A stretch of 64,000 nt of DNA from Todiramphus chloris collaris (lineage: Eukaryota > Chordata > Aves > Coraciiformes > Alcedinidae): positions 5,582,528 through 5,646,527 of the forward strand of contig JANVCC010000048.1 in the NCBI GenBank assembly GCA_025345505.1, read 5' to 3'. Positions 54,701 through 63,060 of this stretch are shown here, piece after piece (positions within the stretch are counted from its first letter, which is position 1; every line of letters begins with the position of its first letter). The notes below the pieces were generated by a model. It searched no databases. It saw nothing but the letters and a program-made list of their open reading frames with translations, and had not been told where the DNA came from. Made by a program: the position numbers and the translations under genes.

Positions 54701-57700
54701 TCCAGTCCAAAAGGATATTTACACTGTCCACAGTCAAAAAACAGTGGCAAAAGACAAGATCCTTCCAAAAATGCCTTGTCTAGTCCCTTCCCATTCTTTA
54801 TGCCTACACACACCAGGACTGAGACACAATCTACTCTCAGTAACAATTACAATTTGAAGCTGCCCAAAACATCAAGGCTGAACATGTGACACGTTACACA
54901 GCACAGATTTCCAATTCATAGTACGCGTAAAGACATGATTAAGATTAAAATGAGTATTAAAAAGGCAATGCTGCTGACTGAATTTTGCTTACTGGCAGTC
55001 TTGTAACCCTTCAGCTTCTCAAGGTAGCGATGTAAATCCTTTGCTTTTCTCAGCAAATTAAAATGAGTGTATTTTGTTTTCAATCCCCTACACTTTAGTA
55101 ATCTTGGTGCTTACTGTTGTGTTATCTTGAGGCATTCAAGTAATTATTAAGTATCTTATGGAAAGTCTGACAGATGAAAGTATCTGATGAGCATTATCTA
55201 TCTGGCTCTGTTCCTATTTTGCTCCTGGGACCTGGTCCCCAGAACATCCCCAAAACATCTACAGTTCACAGAATGTCAGGGGCAAGAAGGGACCTCGAAA
55301 GATCATCTAGTCCAATCCCCCTGCCAGAGCAGGATCACCTATACATAGATAATAACATGTCACACGTACCAGTTTATCCTCAGGTTCCTTTCAGGAGTAA
55401 GCCAACTAATTCCCTCAACAACGAAAATCAGGTGCTGTTAGCATGATAATTTTCTCTGGACAGGCAACACAAACATGAACAGATGTGCCATCTGAAACTA
55501 CTCACCAATATTATCCCTTAATTATGCCTTAAACTTTCACACTACAACATGCTCTTGTGTGTGTGTATACATATACACACCCCAGTACATGATTCAGTAA
55601 CTTTTCTGTAGCATGAAGTCAACTCTTTAAACTAAGGAAAAGAATCTGACAACGCTCCCAAAATGCACATACACATAATCATTATGCTTTAGAACATGGA
55701 AGACCCTAAAAATCAAAGCCAAGCTTTAAAACAGCATGGATGAAGCCCAGCAGCTCCAAAGAAGAAGACACAACAGTAGGCTGGGAAGGTCTAACATTGC
55801 TGAATCCATTCCAGAGGAGGAGGCATTTTTTCCACTATGAAATTCACACTAACAGTCTAACACAAAATCATTTTCGTCCTATTGCAAGGAAGATCTCTTT
55901 CATGTCACATTCAACTTCTTAAAGACTTCAATTCCACACATTCAAATAAACTTGTCCACAGTCTATGGTCTGAACTCATATAAAACCCAAGTATAAACTG
56001 ATTCCTGGGTGTGCAACAGGAAATGAGGTGCCCTGTTGAAGTCCAGCAGACTGAAGATGCACAGCATAATCTTACCGTTTTTGTAGCATGCTTTCCTACA
56101 TCATGGAAGTCCAGAAACATGTCCACATCACATCCCAATTTGCCAAAGGTGTTGACTGAAGAGCCAAATGGTTTTACTGTGCTGTCTGGAAAATATGCAC
56201 GAGTGAAATCGCGAACCAGAGAACAGGCCAGAAATCGGAGCTTGATATTTTCTTCTGTAAGTTGGTACTCATTCAGTAGAACGTACATCTGACTGATTAT
56301 CTAGTTAAGAAAATAAACACTGTAAAAATACAATGACCCATCTTCTGCCTATTAACATATATTTTCAGCTACTTAATGTAATTGTAATTAGAAGATATTT
56401 TTAATCTCGAACGGGTTTATTTCATACAGAATAAACCCCATTTTGACAATTAAAGAACTGATTTAATCTATTTACAGGACTATTCACACAAATTCTAACA
56501 TGGGTTACTTTTTTTTTTTTACATAAGCTGCACATGACCCCTTGCAAATCTGAAATGGACATGGTTTATTTTTAATTGAGAGAGAACTAGAAATGTCTAC
56601 TTACACTGTCTGCAAGACAAAGCTTTTGAATAAGCTCTTTCACTGGAATGTGAGACTGAGGAGAGAGGGGAACTGATGTCTCTTCAGCAGCTTGACTCAC
56701 TGGGTTTTTCAGCGTGAAAGTAAAAAGTCTAGATTTAAATGGGACAACGTGATGCTCTGCAGCATTTGGGACTCCAATAGCATCCTGCAGTGAGGCTATA
56801 CTGTTCGTTTCTGAAAATTCTATTAAAGCATGGATACCCTAAAACATTAAAAATGGAAATAAACAGGGTTAGATAAATGCATACAAGCCTTGAACTGATT
56901 GCAGTGATATTATTTAGGTGTTCCTTGGAGTACTGAGCCAGTTTAATATGATGGTCCTGAAGCTGAATGCTAAGTTCTGTACCTCAACACTTTCTAGATA
57001 TTTTTTCATGAGAGATCAAAAATATTTTTAAGATGCTATTCTTGGCAGAAAGCATTAAAAATAAAAGCTTTTAAATCTGTTTACCTTCACAACTGTAATG
57101 CTCAAGAAACACGTGAAAAAGAGAGAGCTCTACTGTCATCAACAATCAACAGTGTGATGTAACAGTTTCAAAGATTTAGTGCAAAACAGATTGCTAGCTG
57201 TCCCTTCAGAGGTGTTGCTTAGCTGACTTATGAGTAAAAATCTGGTGCTCAGCAACTTGTAAACTTTAACAAAGATAAAAACTAATTTAACATGCTCACT
57301 ATACATAATTCGCTTAACTTGTATGTATGAGGCCTTAACCAAATGCTAGTATTTTGTCTAAGTCTAGATTTTATTTTACATTGTTTATTACTTACATGAT
57401 TTTCAAAGAAGAAATGGCTCTTAATGTTTCCATGACTGGATAAATACTGCAATATTTTTTTTTCATTAAGTTTTGATGGGCATTTAATTAAAACAGTCCG
57501 TTCTGCTTGCTCCAGTCGTTCTGATTGGACCTCAGTGAATGTCTTCTTTCTGGTACTGAGTTCAGCAACTGTGAGAAGAAATAAGCATCAAGGCTTTTCC
57601 ATATATACAGAAAGATGTAAAACTGGGTTTAGTACATTTAATCTCTTCCTCTGGATTGATCAACTGAACAAGGGTTTGTCATGGCTCCTTTTGAGGGTTA

Positions 57701-60229
57701 CAGCAAAAGAGAAAACAACCAAGAATGAATCAGAGACACAAAGGTAAGTGTATTTCTCTCACAAACGTACACATGTGTAAGAACAAGGAATAGGAAACAG
57801 AGGAAGAAAATAGTACTGACTTCCCTTGATGCCACAGCAAGTTTGAAGATAAGAATAATCTTTGCTGCTCTTTAATTTGCTGTTCACCATCAAAAAAAAA
57901 CTCTGTGCACACAGCTGCACACTGCACACAAGTCTGGAAATACCAGCCAGGGTATAAGGCAGAGCTAGACCTTTGGCAAGCTGCACTGAAAAGAAAATCT
58001 CTCAGCTATCACAAAACCACCACTTTCACCTTCGTAACAATTCAATACTTGCTCATTTTTACAACTCATCACCTTTTACAGTAAACTCCTACTCAAAATT
58101 TTCATTTAATACCATACTTTCATCTGTTCCACTATAATAAAACCCACAGATCAGCCAGATCTCACCACACTACAAGCAATCTATATTGCTGCTGGCAGCC
58201 TACAGAATTAACATCCAGAAACACGGAAATTTTTCTTGATTGCACACGGGCAAAGGAGTCACACCTCAAATTTTACATCATGATCACTTCCCTGCATAAC
58301 TCTCCAACTAATCCATTGTCCAAATGACATTACCAGGGACTGTGAAGCTGCTACCTGTTAATACTGTCATTTGTAATATCAGACTGGGAAGCTGGAGACA
58401 ACAAGCAATTACTTCCCTGCAGCTACTATCTGCTACCAAAAGGTTCAGCAGAGAGCTCTTTATTCTATGTTTTTGAGGAAGTCAGGGGGTATTGCACAGA
58501 CTGAGCACAGCACAGATGCAGCTGATCACACCCAAACAGCGGCTGTAAGCATTTTCAGTGCACCACAGGCAGTCCACTTTGCTGCCCTCCCCAGTTCCAG
58601 ACAATGTTTCCAGTTAGTGCCAGAGTTTCACAAGCATTTGAAACAGGTATACACCAGCACTGCTGCTGGAAGGAACAGCACCATGGTTCTTGTACCAATG
58701 CTGCCCTCTGCATGCTAATGCAAACATTTGCATAGCCATGTAGCAAACCTGGTGAGACTAATCAAATTTATACACCAAACCAAAAATGGTTAAACTGAAT
58801 CAAACTGGATCAAAAACAGTGTGTTCAGCAGGAGTAGAGAAGTGATAGTGCCCCTGTACTCAGCACGTGAGGCTGAAGCTTGAGTATTGTGTTCAGTAGG
58901 CACTGCAGGATAAAAAAGACACTGAGGTGCTGGAGTGAATTCAGAGAAGGGCAACGAAGCTGGTACAGGGTCTGGAGAAAATGTCTCATGAGGAGCAGCT
59001 GAGGGAGCTGGGGCTGTTCAGTCTGGTGGAGGCTGAGAAGAGACCTTATTGCTCTCTACAGCCACCTGAAGGGAGGCTGTAGTGAGATGGGTGTTGGTGT
59101 CTTCTCCCAGATAACTAGTGATAGGATGAAAGGAAATGGGCTTAAGTTGTGCCAGGGGAGGTTAAATATTAAGAAAAATTATTTTACTGAGAGAGTGGTA
59201 AGACCTTGGAACAGGCTGCCCAGGGAGGGGCTGGAGTCACCATCCCTGGAGGTGTTTAAAAATGTCTAGCTGTGGCACTTCAGGACATGGATTAGTGGTC
59301 CTGATAATGTTTAGGAGATGGTTAGACTTGATGATCTTGAAGATAGTTTCCAACTTTTATTGATTCTATGAGATCTGGAATTGTTCCTTAATCTAATTTG
59401 CTGCATATTTGTTAGTACAAGGATATGGACAGCAAAAGACTGTTGGTTTTGTGAAAATGTGATAATACAGCCTGATCTTCTCCTCTCTTTAAAGAAAGGT
59501 TACTAGCTAATGTTTTTCAAGTTCATAAGCACATATCTCGTGCTCACAGAGGCATTAACTGTAAATTACACGGTACACCCAAGTCACAACACATCAACAA
59601 TGGACAGTCCCCCCCTAGTTCTTGGCTTGTACTAAACACAGAGCACCAGATGGTTCCTCTGTCTTTCTAAGGGGGTCTCTCAGGAGAATCACTGTCACTC
59701 CATTTACCTCTAGCTGGTATCAAACCAAGTTCTAGACAACGCTAGCGGGTTCCAGCCTCCTGGACCGCACCCCGGCGCTACCCCTCGGGGAAGCGCAGCC
59801 CGACCCGGCTGCCGTCGGCTCCACGTCTCCCGGCCGCGGGTCTGACGAGCTCCGCCCGCTCGGGACGCCGGTAACGCCCGGGTGCCTCTCCCGGTGCCGC
59901 ACGGCTCGCAGCAGCCAGGACAGGCGGCCACAGCACTCCCCACGCCCTCGCCTGACCTCACCGCCCGCCCCCCGAGAAAAGCAGCCGCACCGCCCCGGCC
60001 CGGCCCCCCACGGCAGCCAGGCCCTGAAGGGGAACGCGGCCCGGCGACCCCTACCTTCTCCCGCCTCCTCGGCACCGGCTGCCTGCGGCGCCCTCTGCGC
60101 GGCGGCGCCGGAGGAGGCGAGGCGGGCCTGGCCGCGGGCCTGCCCGCAGCAGCCGGGCACCGCCGGGCCGAAGAGGCGCAGGCGGCCCCGCAGCAGAGAC
60201 AGCGCCCGCCCGCCCGTGCGCTGCGCCAT
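45453..60229 (-). CDS. MTPAP: MTPAP, mitochondrial poly(A) RNA polymerase (complete, 9 coding exons)
   Basis: This non-canonical nucleotidyltransferase adds poly(A) tails to mitochondrial mRNAs in the matrix. The coding exons, in transcript order, are 60229-60055, 57568-57396, 56838-56605, 56300-56076, 50692-50481, 48414-48188, 47325-47233, 47105-47032 and 45791-45453. Every junction is AG/GT and all phases agree. The sum is 1752 nt, or 583 residues plus stop; human MTPAP has 582. The N-terminus is rich in Arg and Ala and lacks acidic residues, as expected of a mitochondrial targeting peptide. An RNA-binding-like domain (about residues 75-165) is followed by the polymerase core. The GSS motif is at residues 240-242, with catalytic Asp252, Asp254 and Asp334 (human 243, 245 and 325). 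The C-terminal half carries the PAP-associated region. Asn487 matches human Asn478, the residue changed in a hereditary spastic ataxia. There are no frameshifts or stops, so the gene is judged functional. The identification is by family recognition and is very secure. Confidence 0.97.
46624..46685 (-). mobile_element. CR1 3'-end fragment
   Basis: It opens TCATAGAATCATAGAATG, the reverse complement of the CR1 terminal repeat, and continues GGGTTGGAAGGGACC. It lies in MTPAP intron 8, in the same orientation as the gene, and is very short (about 60 bp). Confidence 0.9.
47032..47105 (-). CDS. MTPAP: MTPAP coding exon 8
   Basis: The exon is 74 nt, with acceptor CCCTTAG before 47105 and donor GTAAAT at 47031, and it ends in phase 0. 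It encodes [20 protein letters not shown], matching the human segment [16 protein letters not shown]. Intron 8, which follows (45792-47031), contains a short CR1 3' end. Confidence 0.95.
47233..47325 (-). CDS. MTPAP: MTPAP coding exon 7
   Basis: The exon is 93 nt, with acceptor TTTCAG before 47325 and donor GTAGGT at 47232. It starts and ends in phase 1. It encodes a loop with the conserved Cys-Ser/Thr-Phe-Val and DLSKIKP elements of the PAP-associated region. A second possible donor lies 6 nt downstream (GTAATT at 47226). The one chosen keeps the reading frame and matches the human segment length. Only 127 nt of intron separate it from exon 8. Confidence 0.93.
48188..48414 (-). CDS. MTPAP: MTPAP coding exon 6
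   Basis: The exon is 227 nt, with acceptor TTCTTCAG before 48414 and donor GTAAGG at 48187, and it ends in phase 1. It encodes the helical central domain ([20 protein letters not shown], then [16 protein letters not shown] and [11 protein letters not shown]), which is highly conserved with human. The codon split over the exon 5/6 junction reads AG|C, Ser340, where human has Arg. Confidence 0.96.
49252..49366 (+). mobile_element. CR1 3'-end fragment
   Basis: The copy is about 115 bp and contains CTGCTCTGGCAGGGGGTTTG and GAGGTCCCTTCCAATACC, then CTATGATTCTA. It is a diverged CR1 3' end in MTPAP intron 5, antisense to the gene. Confidence 0.85.
50481..50692 (-). CDS. MTPAP: MTPAP coding exon 5 (third catalytic Asp)
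   Basis: The exon is 212 nt and ends in phase 2, with acceptor GTGTTAG before 50692 and donor GTGAGA at 50480. It encodes [20 protein letters not shown], then the palm-domain strand with [20 protein letters not shown]. Asp334 is the third catalytic carboxylate (human Asp325). Intron 4 upstream is the longest of the gene (5.4 kb) and hosts a solo LTR and two CR1 fragments. Confidence 0.97.
50788..50853 (+). mobile_element. CR1 3'-end fragment
   Basis: The copy is about 65 bp and runs from GGGGGGTTGGAACTAGATGA to the terminal GATTCTATGATTCTATG, the diagnostic CR1 3' microsatellite. It lies in MTPAP intron 4, about 100 bp upstream of exon 5, and is antisense to the gene. Confidence 0.9.
52726..53701 (+). 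mobile_element. solo LTR of an avian endogenous retrovirus
   Basis: The element is about 976 bp and opens TGTATTAGGTTTACATGGC. It has internal imperfect repeats of a unit around GGACCCACACCAGAGCAG and GAAGGACTGCAGCCTGTG, then a TTTATTTCTCAGTATCC stretch and a closing CCCACA. This layout is a common ERVL-like LTR of neoavian birds, recognised from general knowledge of the family. No gag, pol or env sequence adjoins it, so it is a solo LTR. It lies in MTPAP intron 4, antisense to the gene. No target-site duplication is obvious. The open frames across it are accidental. Confidence 0.75.
53789..54028 (-). mobile_element. CR1 3'-region fragment
   Basis: The copy is about 240 bp and begins CAGAATCACTCAGGTTGGAA. 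It includes CACTTCCCTGGGCAGCCCAT and a TTTCTGTGAAGAATTTTTTC segment, all standard landmarks of the CR1 3' region read on the opposite strand. It lies in MTPAP intron 4, less than 100 bp from the end of the solo LTR. Confidence 0.9.
55266..55365 (-). mobile_element. CR1 3'-end fragment
   Basis: CAGAATGTCAGGGGCAAGAA and the following GATCATCTAGTCCAATCCCC are the reverse complement of a CR1 3' end. The copy is about 100 bp, in MTPAP intron 4 and in the same orientation as the gene. The right edge is uncertain. Confidence 0.8.
56076..56300 (-). CDS. MTPAP: MTPAP coding exon 4 (catalytic nucleotidyltransferase motif)
   Basis: The exon is 225 nt (75 codons), in phase 0 at both ends. It encodes the signature nucleotidyltransferase region: a helix with [10 protein letters not shown], then [20 protein letters not shown]. 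Gly240-Ser241-Ser242 bind the nucleotide triphosphate, and Asp252 and Asp254 coordinate the catalytic metals in this family. The acceptor is AACTAG before 56300 and the donor is GTAAGA at 56075. Confidence 0.97.
56605..56838 (-). CDS. MTPAP: MTPAP coding exon 3
   Basis: The exon is 234 nt (78 codons) in phase 0 at both ends, with acceptor GTTTTAG before 56838 and donor GTAAGT at 56604. It encodes the second half of the RNA-binding-like domain (GIHALIEF, then [14 protein letters not shown]) and a variable linker that ends in a helix ([13 protein letters not shown]) before the catalytic core. It aligns in order with the human protein, and the linker is the least conserved part. Confidence 0.95.
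57396..57568 (-). CDS. MTPAP: MTPAP coding exon 2
   Basis: The exon is 173 nt, with acceptor CTCACAG before 57568 and donor GTAAGT at 57395. It completes the codon split from exon 1 and ends in phase 0. Its product contains the conserved run [11 protein letters not shown] and the following K(I)LQYLSSHG segment, the start of the RNA-binding-like domain also seen in human MTPAP. The exon is preceded by a 2.5 kb intron (57569-60054) that carries a CR1 copy in antisense. Confidence 0.95.
58835..59371 (+). mobile_element. CR1 LINE, 3' portion
   Basis: This is a 5'-truncated CR1 copy of about 540 bp with typical 3'-region landmarks: the GAGAAGGGCAACGAAGCTGG segment, the GGAACAGGCTGCCCAGGGAG segment and an ending close to GATTCTATGA. 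It lies in MTPAP intron 1, antisense to the gene. It carries no intact reverse transcriptase. Confidence 0.9.
60055..60229 (-). CDS. MTPAP: MTPAP coding exon 1 (targeting peptide)
   Basis: The start codon is the complement of 60227-60229 and opens [20 protein letters not shown], an Arg-rich stretch without acidic residues that fits a mitochondrial presequence. The exon is 175 nt and ends in phase 1 at a GAAG|GTAGGG donor (GT at 60054-60053). An in-frame ATG 51 nt upstream (60280) would add 17 mostly Ala/Gly residues. The downstream start is preferred because it puts the Arg-rich presequence at the N-terminus and gives a protein close to the human length. Conservation is low here, as is usual for this exon. 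Confidence 0.9.
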
Positions 60230-60262
60230 TACGGGCAGCGCCGCGCCGGCAGCAGCGGCCTC

Positions 60263-60273
60263 TGCGCAGGCGC
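60263..60273. promoter_or_regulatory. NRF1-type motif in the MTPAP promoter
   Basis: The sequence TGCGCAGGCGC fits the NRF1 recognition pattern (YGCGCA-N-GCGC). It lies 34 nt upstream of the MTPAP start codon. NRF1 activates many nuclear genes for mitochondrial function, so site and gene fit each other. Binding is inferred from sequence only. Confidence 0.6.
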
Positions 60274-60383
60274 CGGACACCTCCTTGGACGGTGGCCGGC
60301 GGGGCTCAGCCTTCCTCCGGTGTACCGGGCCGCCCCTGGGCCGGGCGTTTGTCTCCTCGGGAAGGGCCGTTGCTGCCGCCTAG

Positions 60384-60650
60384 GTGTGTGAGAGCAGGCA
60401 GCTGCCTGCTCCGGCATGAGGGAGCAAGGCTAACCGGCCAGGCCGGGCCCGGCCCCAGGCCTGTGGGTGCAGAGAGCTGCCTGCTGCGGCTGGAGGGAGC
60501 AAGCCGAGCTGCCCGGAGCAGGCCCCGGGCCCGTGCGGGCAGCGGGCGGTTCAGGCAGAGGGAGCAAACCGAGCTTCTGAGGCCAGGCCCCAGGCGTGTG
60601 GGTGCTGCCCAGTGCGAGGATGCGCAGAGCGGCCTGTGCTTCCCCCGTGA
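60384..60650. repeat. degenerate tandem array of about 70-bp GC-rich units
   Basis: Three and a half imperfect copies begin near 60384, 60462, 60532 and 60596. Copies share a GTGNG(T/A)G-type opening, a middle core close to GAGGGAGCAAGCCGAGCT and a GGCCNGGCCCCAGGC-type end. Units measure about 78, 70 and 64 bp, and the last is partial. The array lies directly upstream of MTPAP within its CpG island. Confidence 0.65.
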
Positions 60651-60720
60651 GCACTGCCGAGGGCCCGCGGCCACCCCTCGCCTGAGCCCCCCTAGGCAAG
60701 GGGGAGAGCGGGTGTGAAGG

Positions 60721-62219
60721 TGAATCTGAGGTGATAGGGGACAAATGTTGGTTTTGGCAGGTTGGCTATTGAAGGAAGGGAAGTAAAATATTTGTCCGGT
60801 TCCGTGCCAGGGCTGCAGAAGCATTGTTGCTGTGGAGGAGGCAGTATGCACATTCCACGGGGTCAGAAATGCAGCAGCTGGGACACAGAAACTGCAGGGT
60901 GCCCAGGAGGTAGTCACAGGCCTGATGTGTTCCCCAGGCATGGGCTGAAGGTGACATTGTTTTCCTTGGTATTTAAACCAGCCGTTTATGTAAAACTTTT
61001 GGGCACATCCACAGTGTATGTGAGGGGCCATGTGGCTACTTTATGTGTTAGGTCTACTGTTGGTAGCCTCCTAGTAAGTCAGGGTCTGTAAGTAACTGCT
61101 ATGACCTAATTATCTTGGGTTTGTATCCCAGGATGATGCTGAAGACAGAGGATAGACTGCTTTTAAAACACAGAATTTCAATTTATATCCTATATGCTCC
61201 TGCCATGAAGCAGAAACTTCTGCTTCCTCCATCTCTCCGTGGTGAATTTCCTCTGGAATCCTATGACTTGTCCTTCCTAACTTAACTGATGTGGAGAGGG
61301 AGAAGCTCCTCCTCTTTTTCCTCTTTGAAGCTGGTCTAAAAAAAAGGAAAATGGTTTCATTAAAATTAATTGTGGGTTTAGGAAAACTAATAACCCAAGA
61401 GAGTTCCTGAAAGAGGATACCTGAGGTATCCTAGCGTGAGAGCTGCTGTGTGTTAAGGATGTGTTACTCAGCCTTGACGTCCCGCTTTCAAGGTGCTGCC
61501 AATTCTGTGCTCTCCCAAGCCCGACCTCTCTCCTTTTTTGCCTCTCCTGTAGCTGTTCTTCCTTAATCGCCTTCACATCCTTTCTGTTTCTCCTTCCTTT
61601 AATCATCTTCAACTTGAATTTTTTTTTCCCAGATATTTCTTAAGAAACGCATTGAGTAGTGCGATTGAACGAGGTCAAACTCAACAAAGACAACAGATAT
61701 TTCTTTGTGGAGGTTTGCTGAAGTGTTTATCATCTGCATATTTTGGAGGAGGAGTCAAGTGTGAACAGAGGTTAACCCTGCATACTAAGTTATGATGCTA
61801 AGCAAAACAAACTCAGGTAGCCTGTCAGGTTCCTTGCACATTTCAGAATGTCACTTGTGCCACACTTTGGACAATTTTGAATGACCAAGGAGAAGTAGAA
61901 CATGTGCAATCTTTAAGCAAGGGGCTGCGTGTGTCTGAGTCACACGAACAGAAAAGGGCTTGGATGTATTACTAATAAAACACTGAAGCCTAAGGTGAGT
62001 GTTTGTCCTGGAACTTTACAATGAAAAGTGTGCCATGGACCTCAAGCAAGCAAATAGTCATCTCCTAGTGCTGTGGCAACTGGTTTTGGTGTTCAAGAGC
62101 TGTAACTTTGCTCCTTAATCAAAAACTTAATTCACTGAAGAGGAGCTCTTGGGCAGCACAATCCTAGTTTTAGCAATTAGCAAACTCACGCTACTGTCTA
62201 CTGAAGTATTTCAATCCTA
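60721..62219. other. short intergenic interval between two divergent CpG islands
   Basis: About 1.5 kb separate the MTPAP island from the right-hand island. No exon is recognised. A purine-rich minus-strand frame near 61.3-61.6 kb has Lys/Arg/Glu-rich codons because of base composition. Regulatory content is unknown. Confidence 0.5.
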
Positions 62220-62519
62220 GCGCCACTAACAAACGCTTCACGCCCTTGTCCCAAATTCCACCGGGGTTTCAGCTGAAGCTTTACTCCGACGTTGCTTCCC
62301 CCCGAGCGTGTGCAAGAAGCTGCTGGGCTCCCCTCTAGGTGCGCATGAGGGACGTGGGAAGGGCTCACGGGTGCCAGCAGCCCGTGGCACGCAGCTGCCG
62401 CCGGGCAGTGCCCTCGCTGGGGCGGGACCGCAGCGCTCGCCGCGACCGGGCAGCGCCTCGCCCCGGCCACCCCCCCACCGCCTCTCTGCGCCCGGGGCCG
62501 GGCCGGGCGGGCTGCCGGC

Positions 62520-62528
62520 TTCCAGGAA
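62520..62528. promoter_or_regulatory. STAT/GAS-like site
   Basis: TTCCAGGAA is a perfect match to the palindromic TTCNNNGAA pattern bound by STAT dimers. It overlaps the ISRE that follows by three bases and lies within the right-hand CpG island. Confidence 0.5.
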
Positions 62529-62543
62529 ACCGAAATAGAAACC
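62526..62543 (+). promoter_or_regulatory. three-repeat ISRE / IRF site
   Basis: GAAACCGAAATAGAAACC contains three GAAA units in strict 6-nt register, matching the interferon-stimulated response element pattern GAAANNGAAANN. It sits about 170 bp upstream of the predicted first-exon donor. Three in-phase units are unlikely by chance in such GC-rich DNA. Confidence 0.6.
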
Positions 62544-62617
62544 TCGGCCGGGGCCGCCCCCTGTCTCCCGCCCTGGGCCAGCGGCGGGCGGTGCTACCTG
62601 CACCCTTCCCCGCCCCC

Positions 62618-62627
62618 GGGAGTTTCC
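62618..62627 (+). promoter_or_regulatory. NF-kappaB (kappaB) site within a palindrome
   Basis: GGGAGTTTCC fits the kappaB consensus GGGRNWYYCC at every position. It is the core of an inverted repeat with 9-bp arms (62613-62621 CCCCCGGGA and 62625-62633 TCCCGGGGG) around a 3-nt centre. It lies about 85 bp upstream of the predicted donor. MAP3K8 acts in the NF-kappaB/ERK branch of inflammatory signalling, so a kappaB-controlled promoter would suit it. Confidence 0.6.
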
Positions 62628-62639
62628 CGGGGGACCCGG

Positions 62640-62710
62640 CCGGGCGGCCTCGGCGCTGGAGGCGATCGGACGGACGGGCGTGCGGTGCTGGCTCTGCCGG
62701 AGCCCGGCGG
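62640..62710 (+). other. predicted non-coding first exon (probable MAP3K8 exon 1)
   Basis: The 3' edge is defined by CCCGGCGG|GTAAGC, a near-consensus donor at 62711 within the CpG island. The 5' edge is not visible in the sequence and is set only approximately, just after the kappaB palindrome. The G-rich sequence that follows (62717-62762) would be the start of intron 1. The identity as MAP3K8 is inferred from gene order. Confidence 0.4.
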
Positions 62711-63060
62711 GTAAGCGGGGCAGGGCGGCCGGGGGGAGAGCGACTGAGGAAGGGGGGGGGGGAAGGTGCGGTGTGGGCAGCGCTGCCTCCCGGCGAGGGG
62801 TCAGCGCTGGGGAGAGGAGCCGGCAGAACCCCGACGGGACCGGGCTGCGCCGCGATGCCGGGGCGGAGAAGGCAGCGGGTTGCGGGGGTTGTATCCTGGC
62901 AGGTTCCTGGCTGCCCTCGGCCTCCTGGGCAGCGTCGTGCTCTGCTCTGCAGCTCCTGTGCTGCCCCCGGGGGCTGCGGGGCAAGAGGGGGCACGGGAAC
63001 CCCATCCTGCTGGGGTTGAGCTTGCGGCCAGCGCCAGGAGGGTCGGGGTTGGATTGGGTT

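Larger units (their letters stand above)
59740..60720. promoter_or_regulatory. CpG island spanning MTPAP exon 1 and promoter
   Basis: The stretch is G+C-rich with dense CpG, in sharp contrast to the flanking introns and intergenic DNA. It starts inside MTPAP intron 1, covers exon 1 and runs about 490 bp upstream. No TATA box is evident, as expected for a broadly expressed mitochondrial gene. The upstream part contains a degenerate tandem array at 60384-60650. Confidence 0.85.
62220..63060. promoter_or_regulatory. CpG island, probable MAP3K8 promoter
   Basis: A second dense CpG island begins about 2 kb upstream of MTPAP exon 1. It holds STAT-like, ISRE and NF-kappaB sites (62520-62633) followed by a strong plus-strand splice donor (62711). 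In other vertebrates the gene divergently placed next to MTPAP is MAP3K8, whose first exon or exons are non-coding. No coding exon of that gene is visible before the window ends, so the assignment rests on gene order and motif content. Open frames inside the island look like by-products of high G+C. Confidence 0.6.

Noticed and set aside
54398..54889. 163-codon plus-strand frame in MTPAP intron 4
   Set aside because: It is AT-rich intron sequence, antisense to the gene, with a low-complexity Phe/Leu/Ser product and no support.
55555..55580. GTGTGTGTATAC-type near-palindrome
   Set aside because: It is a short TG/CA microsatellite with imperfect symmetry, common in vertebrate DNA.
60306..61031. 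241-codon minus-strand frame upstream of MTPAP
   Set aside because: It runs through the GC-rich tandem array; the repeated peptide words reflect the array and no known protein is matched.
61277..61612. Lys/Arg/Gln/Glu-rich minus-strand frame between the CpG islands
   Set aside because: The strand is purine-rich, which yields such residues in any frame; the best part is short and no acceptor or donor frames it.
62238..63019. 200-255-codon frames on both strands in the right-hand CpG island
   Set aside because: High G+C removes stop codons; the products are Pro/Arg/Gly/Ala-rich and compete with each other on both strands. The promoter and first-exon reading explains the region better.
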